Of a DNA stretch of 64,000 bases, positions 1 to 9,614 are shown piece by piece. Within the stretch, counting starts at the first letter, position 1. Each line of letters opens with the position of its first letter. Under the pieces are notes generated by a model. That model saw nothing but the letters and a program-made list of their open reading frames with translations, had not been told where the DNA came from and did no database searches. Origin of the DNA: an uncultured Mycoplasmatota bacterium (GTDB taxonomy: Bacteria; Bacillota_I; Bacilli_A; RF39; UBA660); the NCBI GenBank assembly GCA_900547465.1, contig URHJ01000001.1, positions 62,001 to 126,000 on the forward strand, in the 5' to 3' direction. The position numbers were made by a program, and so were the translations under genes.

Positions 1-2327
1 CTTTCTATACTCTCAACTTTATTAAATAATATATATGTCTGGCCATTTCTAGATAACTCTTTATATATAGCATCTCTAATGATTTGCCTATTTTCTTCTA
101 CAACATAAGTCTGTATAGGATAACGATCAACAGGAGGCGTTTCAATTAAAGAAAGACTTCTCATCCCTACCATAGACATTTGTAAAGTTCTAGGAATAGG
201 AGTAGCCGTTAATGTAAGAACGTCTACATTAGTTTTATATTCCTTTATCTTCTCTTTATGTGTAACACCAAAACGTTGTTCCTCATCAACAACTAATAAT
301 CCTAAATCTTTAGGAACTATATCACTACTTAATAATCTATGCGTACCAAAAATCAAATCAATGGTACCATCTTTTAAACCAGAAATAATATTATTAACTT
401 CCTTTTTAGAAGTAAATCTATTTAGTAGAGCTATATTAACAGGAAAATTTTTAAAACGTTTTAAAGCATTATCATAATGTTGACTGGACAAAATAGTAGT
501 AGGACACAAAAATAAAACTTGTTTTGAATCCAATATTGCTTTAAAAGTAGCTCTAAATGCCACCTCTGTCTTACCGAATCCAACATCTCCACACAACAAT
601 CTATCCATAGGTGTAGCCTTCTCCATATCAAGTTTAATTTGATTAACTGCTATTTGTTGATCAGGAGTTAAAGTAAAACCACAATCATCCTCAAACTGTT
701 CCATTAATTTATTGTCAGGACTAAAAGCAAAGCCTTTCTGCAATTCTCTCTCAGCATAAAGTTTAAGTAACTTATCAGCCATATCCGCAACTTTTTGTTT
801 AACTCTATTTTTAGTCTTTTTCCAATCTATACCATCCATTTTATTAATTTTAGGAACAGAGCCATCTTTACCAACATACTTTGTAAGTAAATCTATCTTT
901 TCAACAGGAATATAAAGCTTATCTTTTCCACTATATAATACTTCCAAATAATCTTTACTTATATTATTCATTGTAAGTACTTTAATTCCATTATAGATAC
1001 CTATACCATGAGAGTTATGAACTACATAATCACCAATTTCTAAATTATCAACATTTTTTATTTTAGAACCATATTTAAATTTAGTTTTATATTTTTTATT
1101 TGAGCTACTATCAATAAATAACTCATGTGAAGTAAGAATCACAAAATCATCGCAAATAAATCCAGTTTGTAAACTAATATCAACTAAATTAACAAAACCT
1201 TTAGAAATATTATTAACATCAGTTTCTACTATCTTCATATTTAAAAACTTTCTAATATTTCTAAATTTGGTTTTAGGAACACATATAACTACAGTTTTAT
1301 TACTAGAAAGTTGTGCATTAATAAAGTTATTAATACTATCAATATTTTCATTAAACACAGAAATAGTAGATAAATTAACAGAAACTATATCATTTTTATC
1401 TATAAAACTAGACAAATTGTTAATATCTAAATAATAAAAATATTCTTTTTCCTTAATATCATTCAAAGAAAACATATAATTACCATTAAATTCAGTATCC
1501 TTTTCAGTTTTATAATTGAAACATTCTTTTAATATCATATCATTACTAACTTGCAACTGATTATAATCTTTAAAAGCCACAATTACATCTTCCATATACT
1601 CTGAAATATTTACAACATCACCATAATTAGGTAAATACTTTTGTTTAACTAAATCAAGATCCAATTGATCACTATCTACAACAAATTCTGTAAAAGGTCT
1701 TATTATAACTGACTTTAATTGTTCCTTAGATTTTTGCGTAGTAATAGAAAAAGAACGAATTGATTCAATAACATCACCAAAAAATTCTATTCTAACAGGA
1801 TCATCATATCCTAATGGAAAAACATCAATAACAAATCCACGAACTCCAACCTCACCAGTTTTTGTAACTATCGATTCCCTTTTATAACCAGAATTAATCA
1901 GCTTAGCAACCAACTTCTTAGGACTAATTTCATCACCAATATTAAAGTTACAAATTGCATTTTCAAATACAGATTTTTTAGGCAAAAATCGTAAATATCC
2001 CATCAAATTTGTAATAATTATTTTAGGAGTTAAAGAAATAGCTTGATTCAAAGTTTCAAGACGTGTAATTTCTAACTCTGGACTCATAGCAATAGCCTCA
2101 CTAGTTAAAAAGTCATCCATCGGAAATAAAAAAACAGAATCAGTATAACTTTCTAACGAAGAAAATAAATGGTTTGCTTCATAAAGAGAATTAGTAACAA
2201 CCAATATATTTTTTTTATTTTCTATTAAAAGATTATATAAATAGGCACAAAAAAACTCATCGGTAATTCCAGTTATACCCATGCCTTTTTTATAATCAAT
2301 AGAAATCATATCCTGAAACAAATTCAT
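1..2327 (-). CDS. mfd: Transcription-repair coupling factor Mfd (3' end outside window)
   Basis: Superfamily 2 DNA translocase that removes stalled RNA polymerase and recruits UvrA. The window holds the first 775 residues; the C-terminus lies off the left edge. My translation shows the UvrB-like N-terminal region, the RNA-polymerase-interacting region and the start of the motor, with Walker A GDVGFGKTE and the DEEQ box (VVDEEQRFG). ATG at 2325-2327 follows GGTGAT, which overlaps the TGA of pth. It is last of a long leftward gene string, and pth-mfd adjacency is as in B. subtilis except that fin is missing between them. Identification is from motifs and context; certain apart from the missing end. 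Confidence 0.97.
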   Translation of the reverse strand, partial: MNLFQDMISIDYKKGMGITGITDEFFCAYLYNLLIENKKNILVVTNSLYEANHLFSSLESYTDSVFLFPMDDFLTSEAIAMSPELEITRLETLNQAISLTPKIIITNLMGYLRFLPKKSVFENAICNFNIGDEISPKKLVAKLINSGYKRESIVTKTGEVGVRGFVIDVFPLGYDDPVRIEFFGDVIESIRSFSITTQKSKEQLKSVIIRPFTEFVVDSDQLDLDLVKQKYLPNYGDVVNISEYMEDVIVAFKDYNQLQVSNDMILKECFNYKTEKDTEFNGNYMFSLNDIKEKEYFYYLDINNLSSFIDKNDIVSVNLSTISVFNENIDSINNFINAQLSSNKTVVICVPKTKFRNIRKFLNMKIVETDVNNISKGFVNLVDISLQTGFICDDFVILTSHELFIDSSSNKKYKTKFKYGSKIKNVDNLEIGDYVVHNSHGIGIYNGIKVLTMNNISKDYLEVLYSGKDKLYIPVEKIDLLTKYVGKDGSVPKINKMDGIDWKKTKNRVKQKVADMADKLLKLYAERELQKGFAFSPDNKLMEQFEDDCGFTLTPDQQIAVNQIKLDMEKATPMDRLLCGDVGFGKTEVAFRATFKAILDSKQVLFLCPTTILSSQHYDNALKRFKNFPVNIALLNRFTSKKEVNNIISGLKDGTIDLIFGTHRLLSSDIVPKDLGLLVVDEEQRFGVTHKEKIKEYKTNVDVLTLTATPIPRTLQMSMVGMRSLSLIETPPVDRYPIQTYVVEENRQIIRDAIYKELSRNGQTYILFNKVESIE

Positions 2328-2332
2328 TTTTA

Positions 2333-2899
2333 TCACCTATTTTTTCTATTATATTTATTCATTAAAACATCAAATTCATCAACAAAAAAATCTGAAATTA
2401 TAGATACTGTTTTATCCCTCACTGAATCTAAAATTTGTTGTTCAGAAGCAGAAAATCTACCAAGAACATAATCAACAACATCTTTTTTTTCACTCTTAGA
2501 GATTCCGATTTTCAATCTTTTATACTTATTAGAACCCAAATGTAATTCAATATTTTTTAGTCCATTATGTCCACCACTACTACCAGAAGGTTTTAATTTA
2601 AAGTTTCCCAAAGACAAATCCATATCATCACTAACAACAAAGATATCGGATATAGATATTTTATAAAAATCTACAAACTTACGAACTACTTCACCAGACA
2701 AATTCATATAAGATTGTGGTTTTAAAAAAATAACATCAAAATCATTTACTTTAGTTTTTAAATAAAGACCATTATATTTTTGTTTAAAAGCTCCCAGATT
2801 ATTCTTTTCTACATAATTATCAATAACAGAAAAGCCAACATTATGTCTAGTATTTTCATATTCTTTACCAGGATTACCAAGGCCTACAATTAATTTCAT
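2333..2899 (-). CDS. pth: Peptidyl-tRNA hydrolase
   Basis: Releases tRNA from prematurely dropped peptidyl-tRNA in the cytoplasm. The 188 residues match the family length. The N-terminal MKLIVGLGNPGKEYENTRHN block carries the catalytic His, and the loop with SGGHNGLKN follows near residue 110. The open frame extends 37 codons upstream into rsmI, but the ATG at 2899 has a GGTGATAAT ribosome site and gives the normal N-terminus, so I use it. It lies 13 bases after the rsmI stop and ends in TGA just before mfd. Confidence 0.97.
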   Translation of the reverse strand: MKLIVGLGNPGKEYENTRHNVGFSVIDNYVEKNNLGAFKQKYNGLYLKTKVNDFDVIFLKPQSYMNLSGEVVRKFVDFYKISISDIFVVSDDMDLSLGNFKLKPSGSSGGHNGLKNIELHLGSNKYKRLKIGISKSEKKDVVDYVLGRFSASEQQILDSVRDKTVSIISDFFVDEFDVLMNKYNRKNR

Positions 2900-2912
2900 A
2901 TTATCACCACTA

Positions 2913-3764
2913 TTACTTACTTTCATCTTTAAAATCATTATATTCTTTATAAACAATTGATTTAGATATTCCTCTTTCTTTCGCAACTTTCTTAAAAGCA
3001 TCCATTTCACTTAAACCATCATCTAAATAAAGTTTAACATGAGAAATAATATCAATATCTGAGAAATCTACTTGTTCAGTATTTCCCTCTACAATAAGAA
3101 CAAACTCACCTTTTAATTTATCAAAATTTCCAAGGACCTCATCTATAGTTCCTCTATATATTTCTTCATATAACTTAGAGATTTCTCTAGAAAGAGAAAT
3201 ATGTCTATTTCCAAATATTTTTCTCATATTTTCCAAAGTATTAATAATACGATGAGGTGCTTCATAAAAAATCATCGTATATGGATAAAGTTTTAATGCT
3301 TCCAACTCCTGCTTCTGCTTACTATTTTTAGAATTTAAAAAACCATAAAATAAAAATTTAGAAGGGGCTATACCAGAAGAAATTAAAGCAGGAACAAATG
3401 CAGTCGCACCAGGTAAACCAATTACAGAATAACCATTATCTATAACTTCTTGAACAACTCTAAAACCAGGATCACTAATAATAGGACTTCCTTGATCAGT
3501 AACTAATCCCACTTTTAACCCATCTTTTATATATTTAACAACATCATATTTAATACTATCTTCATTATATTCATGACAACTAATTAGTTTTTGTTTGATA
3601 TCATACTTTTTTAATAAACTTCCAGTCACCCTAGTATCTTCACATAACAAAATATCTACTTCTCTTAATAGTTTAAGACTTCTTATAGTTATATCATCTA
3701 AATTACCTATTGGAGTGGGAATTAAATAAAGAGCATTTTCATTTTTATAACTTTTTTGTAACAT
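2913..3764 (-). CDS. rsmI: 16S rRNA (cytidine-1402-2'-O)-methyltransferase RsmI
   Basis: SAM-dependent methyltransferase of the YraL/YabC family that 2'-O-methylates C1402 in the decoding centre of 16S rRNA. The 283 residues begin with the family signature LYLIPTPIGNLDDIT, followed by CEDTR, then TDQGSPIISDPG and LPGATA, which shape the tetrapyrrole-methylase-type SAM pocket. The position between a TrmN6-like gene and pth equals yabB-yazA-yabC in B. subtilis, although yazA is absent here. Confidence 0.96.
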   Translation of the reverse strand: MLQKSYKNENALYLIPTPIGNLDDITIRSLKLLREVDILLCEDTRVTGSLLKKYDIKQKLISCHEYNEDSIKYDVVKYIKDGLKVGLVTDQGSPIISDPGFRVVQEVIDNGYSVIGLPGATAFVPALISSGIAPSKFLFYGFLNSKNSKQKQELEALKLYPYTMIFYEAPHRIINTLENMRKIFGNRHISLSREISKLYEEIYRGTIDEVLGNFDKLKGEFVLIVEGNTEQVDFSDIDIISHVKLYLDDGLSEMDAFKKVAKERGISKSIVYKEYNDFKDESK

Positions 3765-3772
3765 AATAACAA

Positions 3773-4489
3773 CTACCTTTCAAAAAATAATTTTTCATAT
3801 TGAACAGTTTTCTTTCCATTTTTATCATATAAAATAAAAGGTTCAAGTATCTTCATTCCATATTTGCCATTCTTAATTGCATAAACTAAAACTATACTAG
3901 CACAAGCATTAATATTATCATATACAAACTGAACCTTTTTTATAGAAAAATTATTTTGTTTACAAAGTAATACAATATACTCAAATTGACTAGCATCATA
4001 TACAAAAAACAAACTACCATGATTTTTTAACAATCTAATTGCACTTTCAAACAATTCCTGAATATTTAAAGTCTCTTGATTTCTAGCTATTGACAATTGC
4101 GTTGTTTTATTAGCCTTGCCAAAATAATAAGGAGGATTAGAAACAACAACATCATACTTATTAAGTAATTCCTTCTTTTTAGAATAACATTTAATATCAT
4201 CACAAACTAAATTAATTTTGTCTTCCATTGAATTATAATGAATAGTATCTCTAAATAACTCACATAATTCAGGTTGAATATCAATAGCATCAATTAATTT
4301 ATTATTTTTTGTTGAAAGAATTAAAGAAACTATCCCTGTTCCAGATCCAATATCCAAAATTTTTTTATCAGTTAAACGAAGATCTACAAAATTAGCAAGT
4401 AACACACCATCAACAGAAAATTTAAAGTACTCATCATCTTGATAGATTTTCACATTTTCATATCCTAGCAAATCATTTAGCACTTTCAT
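3773..4489 (-). CDS. tRNA1(Val) adenine-N6 methyltransferase-like protein (YabB/TrmN6 family)
   Basis: Rossmann-fold SAM-dependent methyltransferase. Motif I is ILDIGSGTGIVSL near residue 45 and the N6-adenine signature NPPYYF follows near residue 120, typical of TrmN6/YfiC, which modifies A37 of tRNA-Val. I place the start at ATG 4489 because GAGGG stands 5-6 bases upstream; an in-frame GTG at 4501 would also be open. The first codons overlap the ricT stop, so the two are probably translationally coupled. The exact tRNA substrate is inferred from family and synteny. Confidence 0.88.
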   Translation of the reverse strand: MKVLNDLLGYENVKIYQDDEYFKFSVDGVLLANFVDLRLTDKKILDIGSGTGIVSLILSTKNNKLIDAIDIQPELCELFRDTIHYNSMEDKINLVCDDIKCYSKKKELLNKYDVVVSNPPYYFGKANKTTQLSIARNQETLNIQELFESAIRLLKNHGSLFFVYDASQFEYIVLLCKQNNFSIKKVQFVYDNINACASIVLVYAIKNGKYGMKILEPFILYDKNGKKTVQYEKLFFER

Positions 4490-5282
4490 ATAAACCCTCA
4501 CAAGGTATTTCTACATAATTTCCTTTAGATATTTCTAATTTACAAGTCTTTTTAAAAATATCAACACCAACAACCTTGCCAACACCAACATCAGTTTCAA
4601 CATAAGAACCAATCTTAGGTAAATCTCTCTTCATCTCAGTATATTGATCATTTTCATAATTAAGGCAACACAAAAGTCTACCACAAACACCATTTATTTT
4701 ATTAGGATTCAATGCCAAAAACTGATTTTTTGCCATATTTATAGAAACACTATTAAAATCAGTTAAAAACGTATTACAACATAAAAACAACCCACAAGGT
4801 CCAATTCCACCAACTAATTTAGCTTTATCTCTTACACCAATTTGTCTAAGTTCAATTCTAGTTTTATATTTTTGTGCCAATTTTTTTGCAAGTTCTCTAA
4901 AATCTACCCTCTCATCAGATAAATAAGAGAAATATAATTGACTTCTATCAAATGTATAACTAGCACTAATAAAATTCATAGATAATTTTAATGATTTAGC
5001 AATTTTCTTAGCTTCATTTAATGCTTCTTGAGAATCAAAATTATTCTTATCAAATTGCTTCATATCATCAGTTTTTGCTAATCTAATAACTTTCTTTAGA
5101 GGTAAATCTAAATTATCTTTTTTTTCTTCAAATACATTAGTTTTACAAATACCTATTTCATATTTGCCCTCGTCCATTTCTACAACAACATACTTGCCCT
5201 TACAATTAGGAATAGAATCGGCAGAAAAATAATATATATTATTAGAATATGAAAAAGAAACTGCCACTACTTTATACATCAT
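4473..5282 (-). CDS. ricT: PSP1-domain protein RicT (YaaT)
   Basis: PSP1/YaaT family, 269 residues. In B. subtilis RicT works with RicA and RicF in an iron-sulfur complex that tunes RNase Y cleavage and affects competence, biofilm and sporulation. Conserved cysteines are visible in CGLFLCCNTF and CGRLLCCLNYE, around residues 165-210. The start has GGAGGTG six bases before the ATG. It overlaps holB by 11 bases and is followed by the methyltransferase. yabA, which sits at this point in B. subtilis, is absent. Confidence 0.94.
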   Translation of the reverse strand: MMYKVVAVSFSYSNNIYYFSADSIPNCKGKYVVVEMDEGKYEIGICKTNVFEEKKDNLDLPLKKVIRLAKTDDMKQFDKNNFDSQEALNEAKKIAKSLKLSMNFISASYTFDRSQLYFSYLSDERVDFRELAKKLAQKYKTRIELRQIGVRDKAKLVGGIGPCGLFLCCNTFLTDFNSVSINMAKNQFLALNPNKINGVCGRLLCCLNYENDQYTEMKRDLPKIGSYVETDVGVGKVVGVDIFKKTCKLEISKGNYVEIPCEGLYESAK

Positions 5283-6114
5283 AAATCACCTCCATTAATT
5301 CGATAATAAAATTATGAAACCAAAGCTTACTATTTAAATTAAATTGAACATTTTCCTTATTTTTTTCAATCACAGACAAAAGATTAGATAACAAAACAGG
5401 TTCAAAATCAAGATTAAAGTCTAAAAACTTATCACTATTTACCAAATTAGAACGAAGTATTTTAAATAACAATGTTTCTAAAATTTCAAGATTTTTAAAT
5501 ATTGCATTTTTATCATAAAAAATATTTTTCAAATAATAGTCAAATTCTATCAATAAATTATCAGGAGACTTCAATCCATTAACAAATTGAACAATGAACT
5601 CATCATATTGAGTATCATCATCTTCTTCTACATCAAGAGATAAAATCTGACATCGTGATACCACAGTTTCTAAAACACGAAAGCGATTGCTGGCAACTAA
5701 AATAGCAATAATATTTTCTGGAGGCTCCTCTAAAAATTTTAAAATTGTATTTGCTGAAGAATCGTTCAAAGATTCAGCAGAATCTATAACATAAATCAAT
5801 TTATTATCTAACATAGACTTTTTAGAATATTGATCTTCCAATTGCAATAACTGTTCCTTTTTAATCCAATACCCATCTGGATTAATATACTTTAAATCAG
5901 GATAATTATCAGTATCAATAGCATGAGAAATAAATTCTTTAGAATCTTCATGATCAACATATAAAATCATTTTAATAAATTCCTTTAACACAGGCATATA
6001 GTCATTATTACCATTAGTTTCTAATAAGTATGCATGAGAAATTTTATGTTCATCATTTATAGAATGATTGACAAATTCAAAAAACTTAGATTGTTTTTTT
6101 ATTTTTTCATTCAT
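5272..6114 (-). CDS. holB: DNA polymerase III delta' subunit
   Basis: Clamp-loader stator subunit, 280 residues from the ATG at 6114 (GAGGTGAT ribosome site); the open frame continues 18 codons further upstream without a site. Visible features are the HAYLLE segment near the N-terminus, FLEEPPENI, and SRCQIL, the SRC motif of clamp-loader subunits. The Walker A loop is degenerate, as expected for delta'. The C-terminal half is poorly conserved. It lies between bofA and ricT, the order seen in Bacillus (holB-yaaT), although tmk is missing. Confidence 0.93.
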   Translation of the reverse strand: MNEKIKKQSKFFEFVNHSINDEHKISHAYLLETNGNNDYMPVLKEFIKMILYVDHEDSKEFISHAIDTDNYPDLKYINPDGYWIKKEQLLQLEDQYSKKSMLDNKLIYVIDSAESLNDSSANTILKFLEEPPENIIAILVASNRFRVLETVVSRCQILSLDVEEDDDTQYDEFIVQFVNGLKSPDNLLIEFDYYLKNIFYDKNAIFKNLEILETLLFKILRSNLVNSDKFLDFNLDFEPVLLSNLLSVIEKNKENVQFNLNSKLWFHNFIIELMEVIYDV

Positions 6115-6133
6115 ACCATCACCTCTTAATAAG

Positions 6134-6319
6134 CTACAAAAGAATAATTTTAAATAATAATAACGCAACTAAACAAGGAACTCCTAAAAAAGCAACAGAA
6201 GTAACAGTAACCACATTAATAGGTATTACCATATTAAATTGACTAGCAATCAAATTATAACCATACAAAATAATATAACTCAATACTATTCTTTTCAATA
6301 AATTTAAAATTTTATTCAT
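6134..6319 (-). CDS. bofA: BofA-like pro-sigma-K processing inhibitor
   Basis: Small membrane protein of 61 residues with two hydrophobic helices, ending in a segment (INVVTVTSVAFLGVPCLVAL) that resembles the BofA signature. In B. subtilis BofA holds the SpoIVFB protease inactive in the outer forespore membrane until late sporulation. I use the ATG at 6319, preceded by GAGGTG at six bases; a GTG at 6328 falls in that site. The position next to recR matches Bacillus recR-yaaL-bofA. Family and context agree; activity depends on whether spoIVF genes exist elsewhere. Confidence 0.82.
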   Translation of the reverse strand: MNKILNLLKRIVLSYIILYGYNLIASQFNMVIPINVVTVTSVAFLGVPCLVALLLFKIILL

Positions 6320-6358
6320 ACCGTTCACCTCAATAAACAGTATGATTTTAATAATTTT

Positions 6359-6955
6359 TTATGCTACTTCTTTTCTATCATTTAAAGCTCTCTCCAAAGT
6401 TAAACTATCAATATACTCGATATCAGCCCCCATAGGAACTCCACTAGCTAATCTAGTTATTTTTATATCCAAATCACTCAATATTTTTCTTATATATAAT
6501 GAAGTTGTTTCACCCTCAATACTAGGTTTGAAAGCAAAAATAATTTCTTTAAAATCTTCATTTTTAATTCTATCAAGTAACTTAGCTAATCCAATATCTT
6601 CAGGATTAATACCATCTATAGGAGAAATTAAACCATCAAGAACATGATAATAACCATTGAAAACACCAACGCGTTCAAATAAAAATACACTTTTTGGATC
6701 TTCAACTACACACAAAACGTTTTTATTTCTATCCTCATTTGAACATATATAACAATAATCATTCTCAGTAAGATTATTACATTTTTTACACAAATGAACT
6801 TTATTCTTTACAGCTTTTAAACTATCAGAAAAAAATTCAACATTATCTTCATCCATACCTAAAATGGAAAAGGCAAATCTTTCAGCGGTTTTTTCGCCTA
6901 CACCTGATAATAATTTAAAAGACTCTATTAAATTCTTTATACTATCAGGATACAT
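6359..6955 (-). CDS. recR: Recombination mediator protein RecR
   Basis: Works with RecO and RecF to load RecA on single-stranded gaps. The 198 residues show the N-terminal helix-hairpin-helix (LLSGVGEKTAER), a four-cysteine zinc finger (CKKCNNLTENDYCYIC, near residues 55-70) and a C-terminal Toprim domain. The ATG overlaps the ebfC stop as TAATG, so ebfC and recR are translationally coupled, as in most Bacillota. Confidence 0.97.
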   Translation of the reverse strand: MYPDSIKNLIESFKLLSGVGEKTAERFAFSILGMDEDNVEFFSDSLKAVKNKVHLCKKCNNLTENDYCYICSNEDRNKNVLCVVEDPKSVFLFERVGVFNGYYHVLDGLISPIDGINPEDIGLAKLLDRIKNEDFKEIIFAFKPSIEGETTSLYIRKILSDLDIKITRLASGVPMGADIEYIDSLTLERALNDRKEVA

Positions 6956-7254
6956 TAAAACAACCCAGGCATAGAATTACCGAATTTTCCCATTTTCTCT
7001 TCAGTGCATTCATCAACTTTCTTAAACGCATCATTCATAGCTAATAAAATCATATCTTCTAACATTTCTAAATCATCAGCATCCATTTTAGCATCCTTAT
7101 TTATCTCAACCTTTATAACCTCTTTAGTTCCTTTAACAGTTACTTTTACCAAAGAACTTTCACCAGTAAATTCTGTATTATCAATTTCACTTTTACTTGT
7201 CATCATATCCTTTTGTAATTTTTGTGCTTGTTTCATTAAAGCTTGCATATTCAT
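6955..7254 (-). CDS. ebfC: Nucleoid-associated protein EbfC/YbaB
   Basis: Small DNA-binding protein of 99 residues. The family N-terminus MQALMKQAQKLQKDM is followed by the conserved VKVTVKG strand and an acidic helix; it forms a tweezer-like dimer. The start at 7254 has GAGGG six bases upstream. It lies between dnaX and recR, the standard dnaX-ybaB-recR operon. What it does for the cell is not well settled in the family. Confidence 0.95.
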   Translation of the reverse strand: MNMQALMKQAQKLQKDMMTSKSEIDNTEFTGESSLVKVTVKGTKEVIKVEINKDAKMDADDLEMLEDMILLAMNDAFKKVDECTEEKMGKFGNSMPGLF

Positions 7255-7270
7255 AAAAAATCCCTCTTTT

Positions 7271-9001
7271 CTAATTAATTTCTACAATATCACCAAAGTC
7301 AGCAAAATTTGACTTTGACTCCTGCACCTCTGGAGTATCAACTATAGTTTTCGCCTCAACAACAGGTTCTTCTTCTATTTTATATTTATTTCCGCTTTTT
7401 GTAAATTCTATATATTTCTTTTTCTCATTTTCCCATTCTTCATCAGTAATAAATACTATTTTTTTATCAGTTGTAGTAATTTTACTATATACTTCCATAA
7501 TAGATTCTAAATTATTTAAATTTTGATCAACAACTGACTGATATTCATAACTAATAATCATACCATTTTCACTAGAAGCACGTAACGTTCCATTTAGAAT
7601 CTCTGAAACTATATAACCAATTTTTTGATCAAAAACATAATCATTTAAACCATTAATTTTCGCTAAATCAGCATTTTTTTCTACCTTGGAAGCAAGAGCT
7701 AATACATTGTGAACCCTAACACTCATCAATTTATGTAAATAATCTAAATCAGATTCTACAGCATTAATACCAATAGAAACATTTTTTTCTTCATTAACCG
7801 ATTCATCAACATTGATTGAATCATCAATACTATTAGGTTCATCATTCACTTTATCAACACTATCAGACCCACCATCCACCTCAGCAATAGAATTTTCATT
7901 AACACTAGTACTACTATTTCCCAAAGATTCATCATTACTAATTATTTCCCGGGAAATAATTTTATTACTATTACCTATTGAATTAATATAATCCAATAAT
8001 AATATTTCAACATATATATAAGGTTTAGAAGCCTTCTTTAATTCGAACATATTTTCGTTTAATTTTACTAAAAGTTTTTCAGTCCTATAGACATCGATAT
8101 TAGTACCAGACAAATAGTAATCGACAATTTTATCTTTAAGAAAGATTAGAAATTGATTCATAATTTCCACAATATTTTTACCTGAAGCATAAAATTTATC
8201 TAACTTTAATATCATTTGTTTTATATCATTAGATATAATAATCTTATAAAAATCTTCCAAATCAGACTTTGAAATCATATCATTTATCTCATAAAAGTCT
8301 TCAACAGTTATCTTACCATTTTTATAAGAAGATAACTTATCCAATGTACTTAGTGAATCTCTCAGACCACCATCAGAATAAATAGAAATTTGTTTTAATG
8401 TTTCATCATCTATTTCTATCTTTTCAAGATCTGATATTTCACGTAATCTATTAACATTACAATCATCAGAAATACGTTTAAATGAAAAGCATTGACATCT
8501 AGATATAATAGTACTAGAAACTTTCTGAGGATCAGTAGTAGCAAGTATAAAAATAACATGCTTAGGAGGTTCCTCTAAAGTCTTTAAAAGAGCATTAAAA
8601 GCACCAGCTGTCAACATATGAACCTCGTCTATAATATATACTTTATACTTAAGACTATTAGGAACCAAATTAACTTTACTCTTTATTTCTCTTATTTCAT
8701 CAACACCATTATTAGAAGCAGCATCAATTTCAATAATATCAACACATTCTTTTTCAGCAGAAGCAATACAACTATCACACTTTTCACAGGGATTACCATT
8801 AGAGTTATTAGTACAATTAACCGCCCTAGCAAATATTTTAGCAACAGTAGTTTTTCCAATACCACGTGGACCAAAAAACATATAAGCATGGCTAATTTTA
8901 TCATTCAAAATAGAGTTTTTTAATGTTTCTATAATATACTTTTGATCAACCACATCATCAAATGATTTTGGTCTATATTTTCTATATAAAGCTTGATACA
9001 T
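7271..9001 (-). CDS. dnaX: DNA polymerase III gamma/tau subunit
   Basis: Clamp-loader ATPase of 576 residues. Visible in order: Walker A GPRGIGKTT near residue 45, a zinc-binding cysteine group (CTNNSNGNPCEKCDSC), Walker B DEVHML, and SRCQCFSF. After about residue 340 comes an acidic low-complexity linker and then a C-terminal tau region. The linker coding sequence at 7941-7960 contains a perfect Noc-type palindrome (separate entry). No programmed-frameshift signal was identified. It follows tadA and precedes ebfC-recR. Confidence 0.97.
   Translation of the reverse strand: MYQALYRKYRPKSFDDVVDQKYIIETLKNSILNDKISHAYMFFGPRGIGKTTVAKIFARAVNCTNNSNGNPCEKCDSCIASAEKECVDIIEIDAASNNGVDEIREIKSKVNLVPNSLKYKVYIIDEVHMLTAGAFNALLKTLEEPPKHVIFILATTDPQKVSSTIISRCQCFSFKRISDDCNVNRLREISDLEKIEIDDETLKQISIYSDGGLRDSLSTLDKLSSYKNGKITVEDFYEINDMISKSDLEDFYKIIISNDIKQMILKLDKFYASGKNIVEIMNQFLIFLKDKIVDYYLSGTNIDVYRTEKLLVKLNENMFELKKASKPYIYVEILLLDYINSIGNSNKIISREIISNDESLGNSSTSVNENSIAEVDGGSDSVDKVNDEPNSIDDSINVDESVNEEKNVSIGINAVESDLDYLHKLMSVRVHNVLALASKVEKNADLAKINGLNDYVFDQKIGYIVSEILNGTLRASSENGMIISYEYQSVVDQNLNNLESIMEVYSKITTTDKKIVFITDEEWENEKKKYIEFTKSGNKYKIEEEPVVEAKTIVDTPEVQESKSNFADFGDIVEIN
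7941..7960. promoter_or_regulatory. Noc-binding-site-like palindrome inside dnaX
   Basis: Perfect 20-base palindrome ATTATTTCCCGGGAAATAAT. The core ATTTCCCGGGAAAT equals the Noc-binding site known from B. subtilis, which differs from parS mainly in its centre. A second perfect copy is at 10612-10631 and a one-mismatch copy at 10707-10726. The site lies in the variable linker part of dnaX, where codon choice is little constrained. Confidence 0.8.
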
Positions 9002-9048
9002 AATACATCATTCCTTCGCTAATAGTATAACATATATCAACTAAAATA

Positions 9049-9510
9049 TCATTTTTCAACAACTTTATTTCTATTTTTTTGAAAAAAACTTTCCACAAGT
9101 TCAATATAGTTATAATTATCATTAACTTTTTCCACAACAACGCCTTTATTTAAGTCATTACTACAAAAGATCCCCTTAGAAATACTATTATTATAATTAT
9201 CCACAATATAATAAACTTTACTAATTCTAGACTGTTTTATAGCACTTGCACACATAGGGCAAGGAAACATAGTTACATACATTTCACATTCATTTAAACG
9301 CCAATTTTTCAATTTCGCACAAGTTTTTTTGATAGCAATAATTTCTGCATGATAAATTGCACACTTCTTTTTTTCTTTTATATTAAAACTTCTAGCAATT
9401 ATCCTTCCCTTATAAACAATAACACACCCAACAGGAATTTCATCTCTAAGATATGCCTTTTTTGCCTCATTTATTGCAATATTCATATATTTATCATTCA
9501 TTTTCTTCAC
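9049..9510 (-). CDS. tadA: tRNA-specific adenosine deaminase TadA
   Basis: Deaminates A34 to inosine in tRNA-Arg(ACG). The 153 residues hold the zinc deaminase signature: HAEIIAIK (His ligand and catalytic Glu) and PCPMCASAI (two Cys ligands). The frame opens with GTG at 9510; ATG at 9501 is an equally possible start because AGG lies close before either. It is downstream of the SRP RNA and upstream of dnaX; in B. subtilis the SRP RNA lies between tadA and dnaX. Confidence 0.95.
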   Translation of the reverse strand: MKKMNDKYMNIAINEAKKAYLRDEIPVGCVIVYKGRIIARSFNIKEKKKCAIYHAEIIAIKKTCAKLKNWRLNECEMYVTMFPCPMCASAIKQSRISKVYYIVDNYNNSISKGIFCSNDLNKGVVVEKVNDNYNYIELVESFFQKNRNKVVEK

Positions 9511-9528
9511 AACCTAACATTTTTTTAT

Positions 9529-9608
9529 AAAAAAAGATGCACATGAGAGTTGATTGTTAAAGCTGCTATCTTCCGATTCTGACTTGATTCCAATACACTC
9601 ATTGCATC
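9529..9608 (-). ncRNA. ffs: Signal recognition particle RNA (small 4.5S-like form)
   Basis: On the minus strand the region reads GTCAGAATCGGAAGATAGCAG, the Ffh-binding loop of bacterial SRP RNA (compare GTCAGGTCCGGAAGGAAGCAGC). The ends pair as GATGCA with TGCATC, with further pairing TGAG/CTCA inside, and are followed by a T run. The RNA is about 73-80 bases, so it lacks the Alu domain of the long Bacillus scRNA. A good promoter lies directly upstream. Confidence 0.9.
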
Positions 9609-9614
9609 TATTAC

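Noticed and set aside
7271..9001. Programmed frameshift producing a short gamma form of DnaX
   Set aside because: No slippery A-run with a following hairpin was identified at the expected place.
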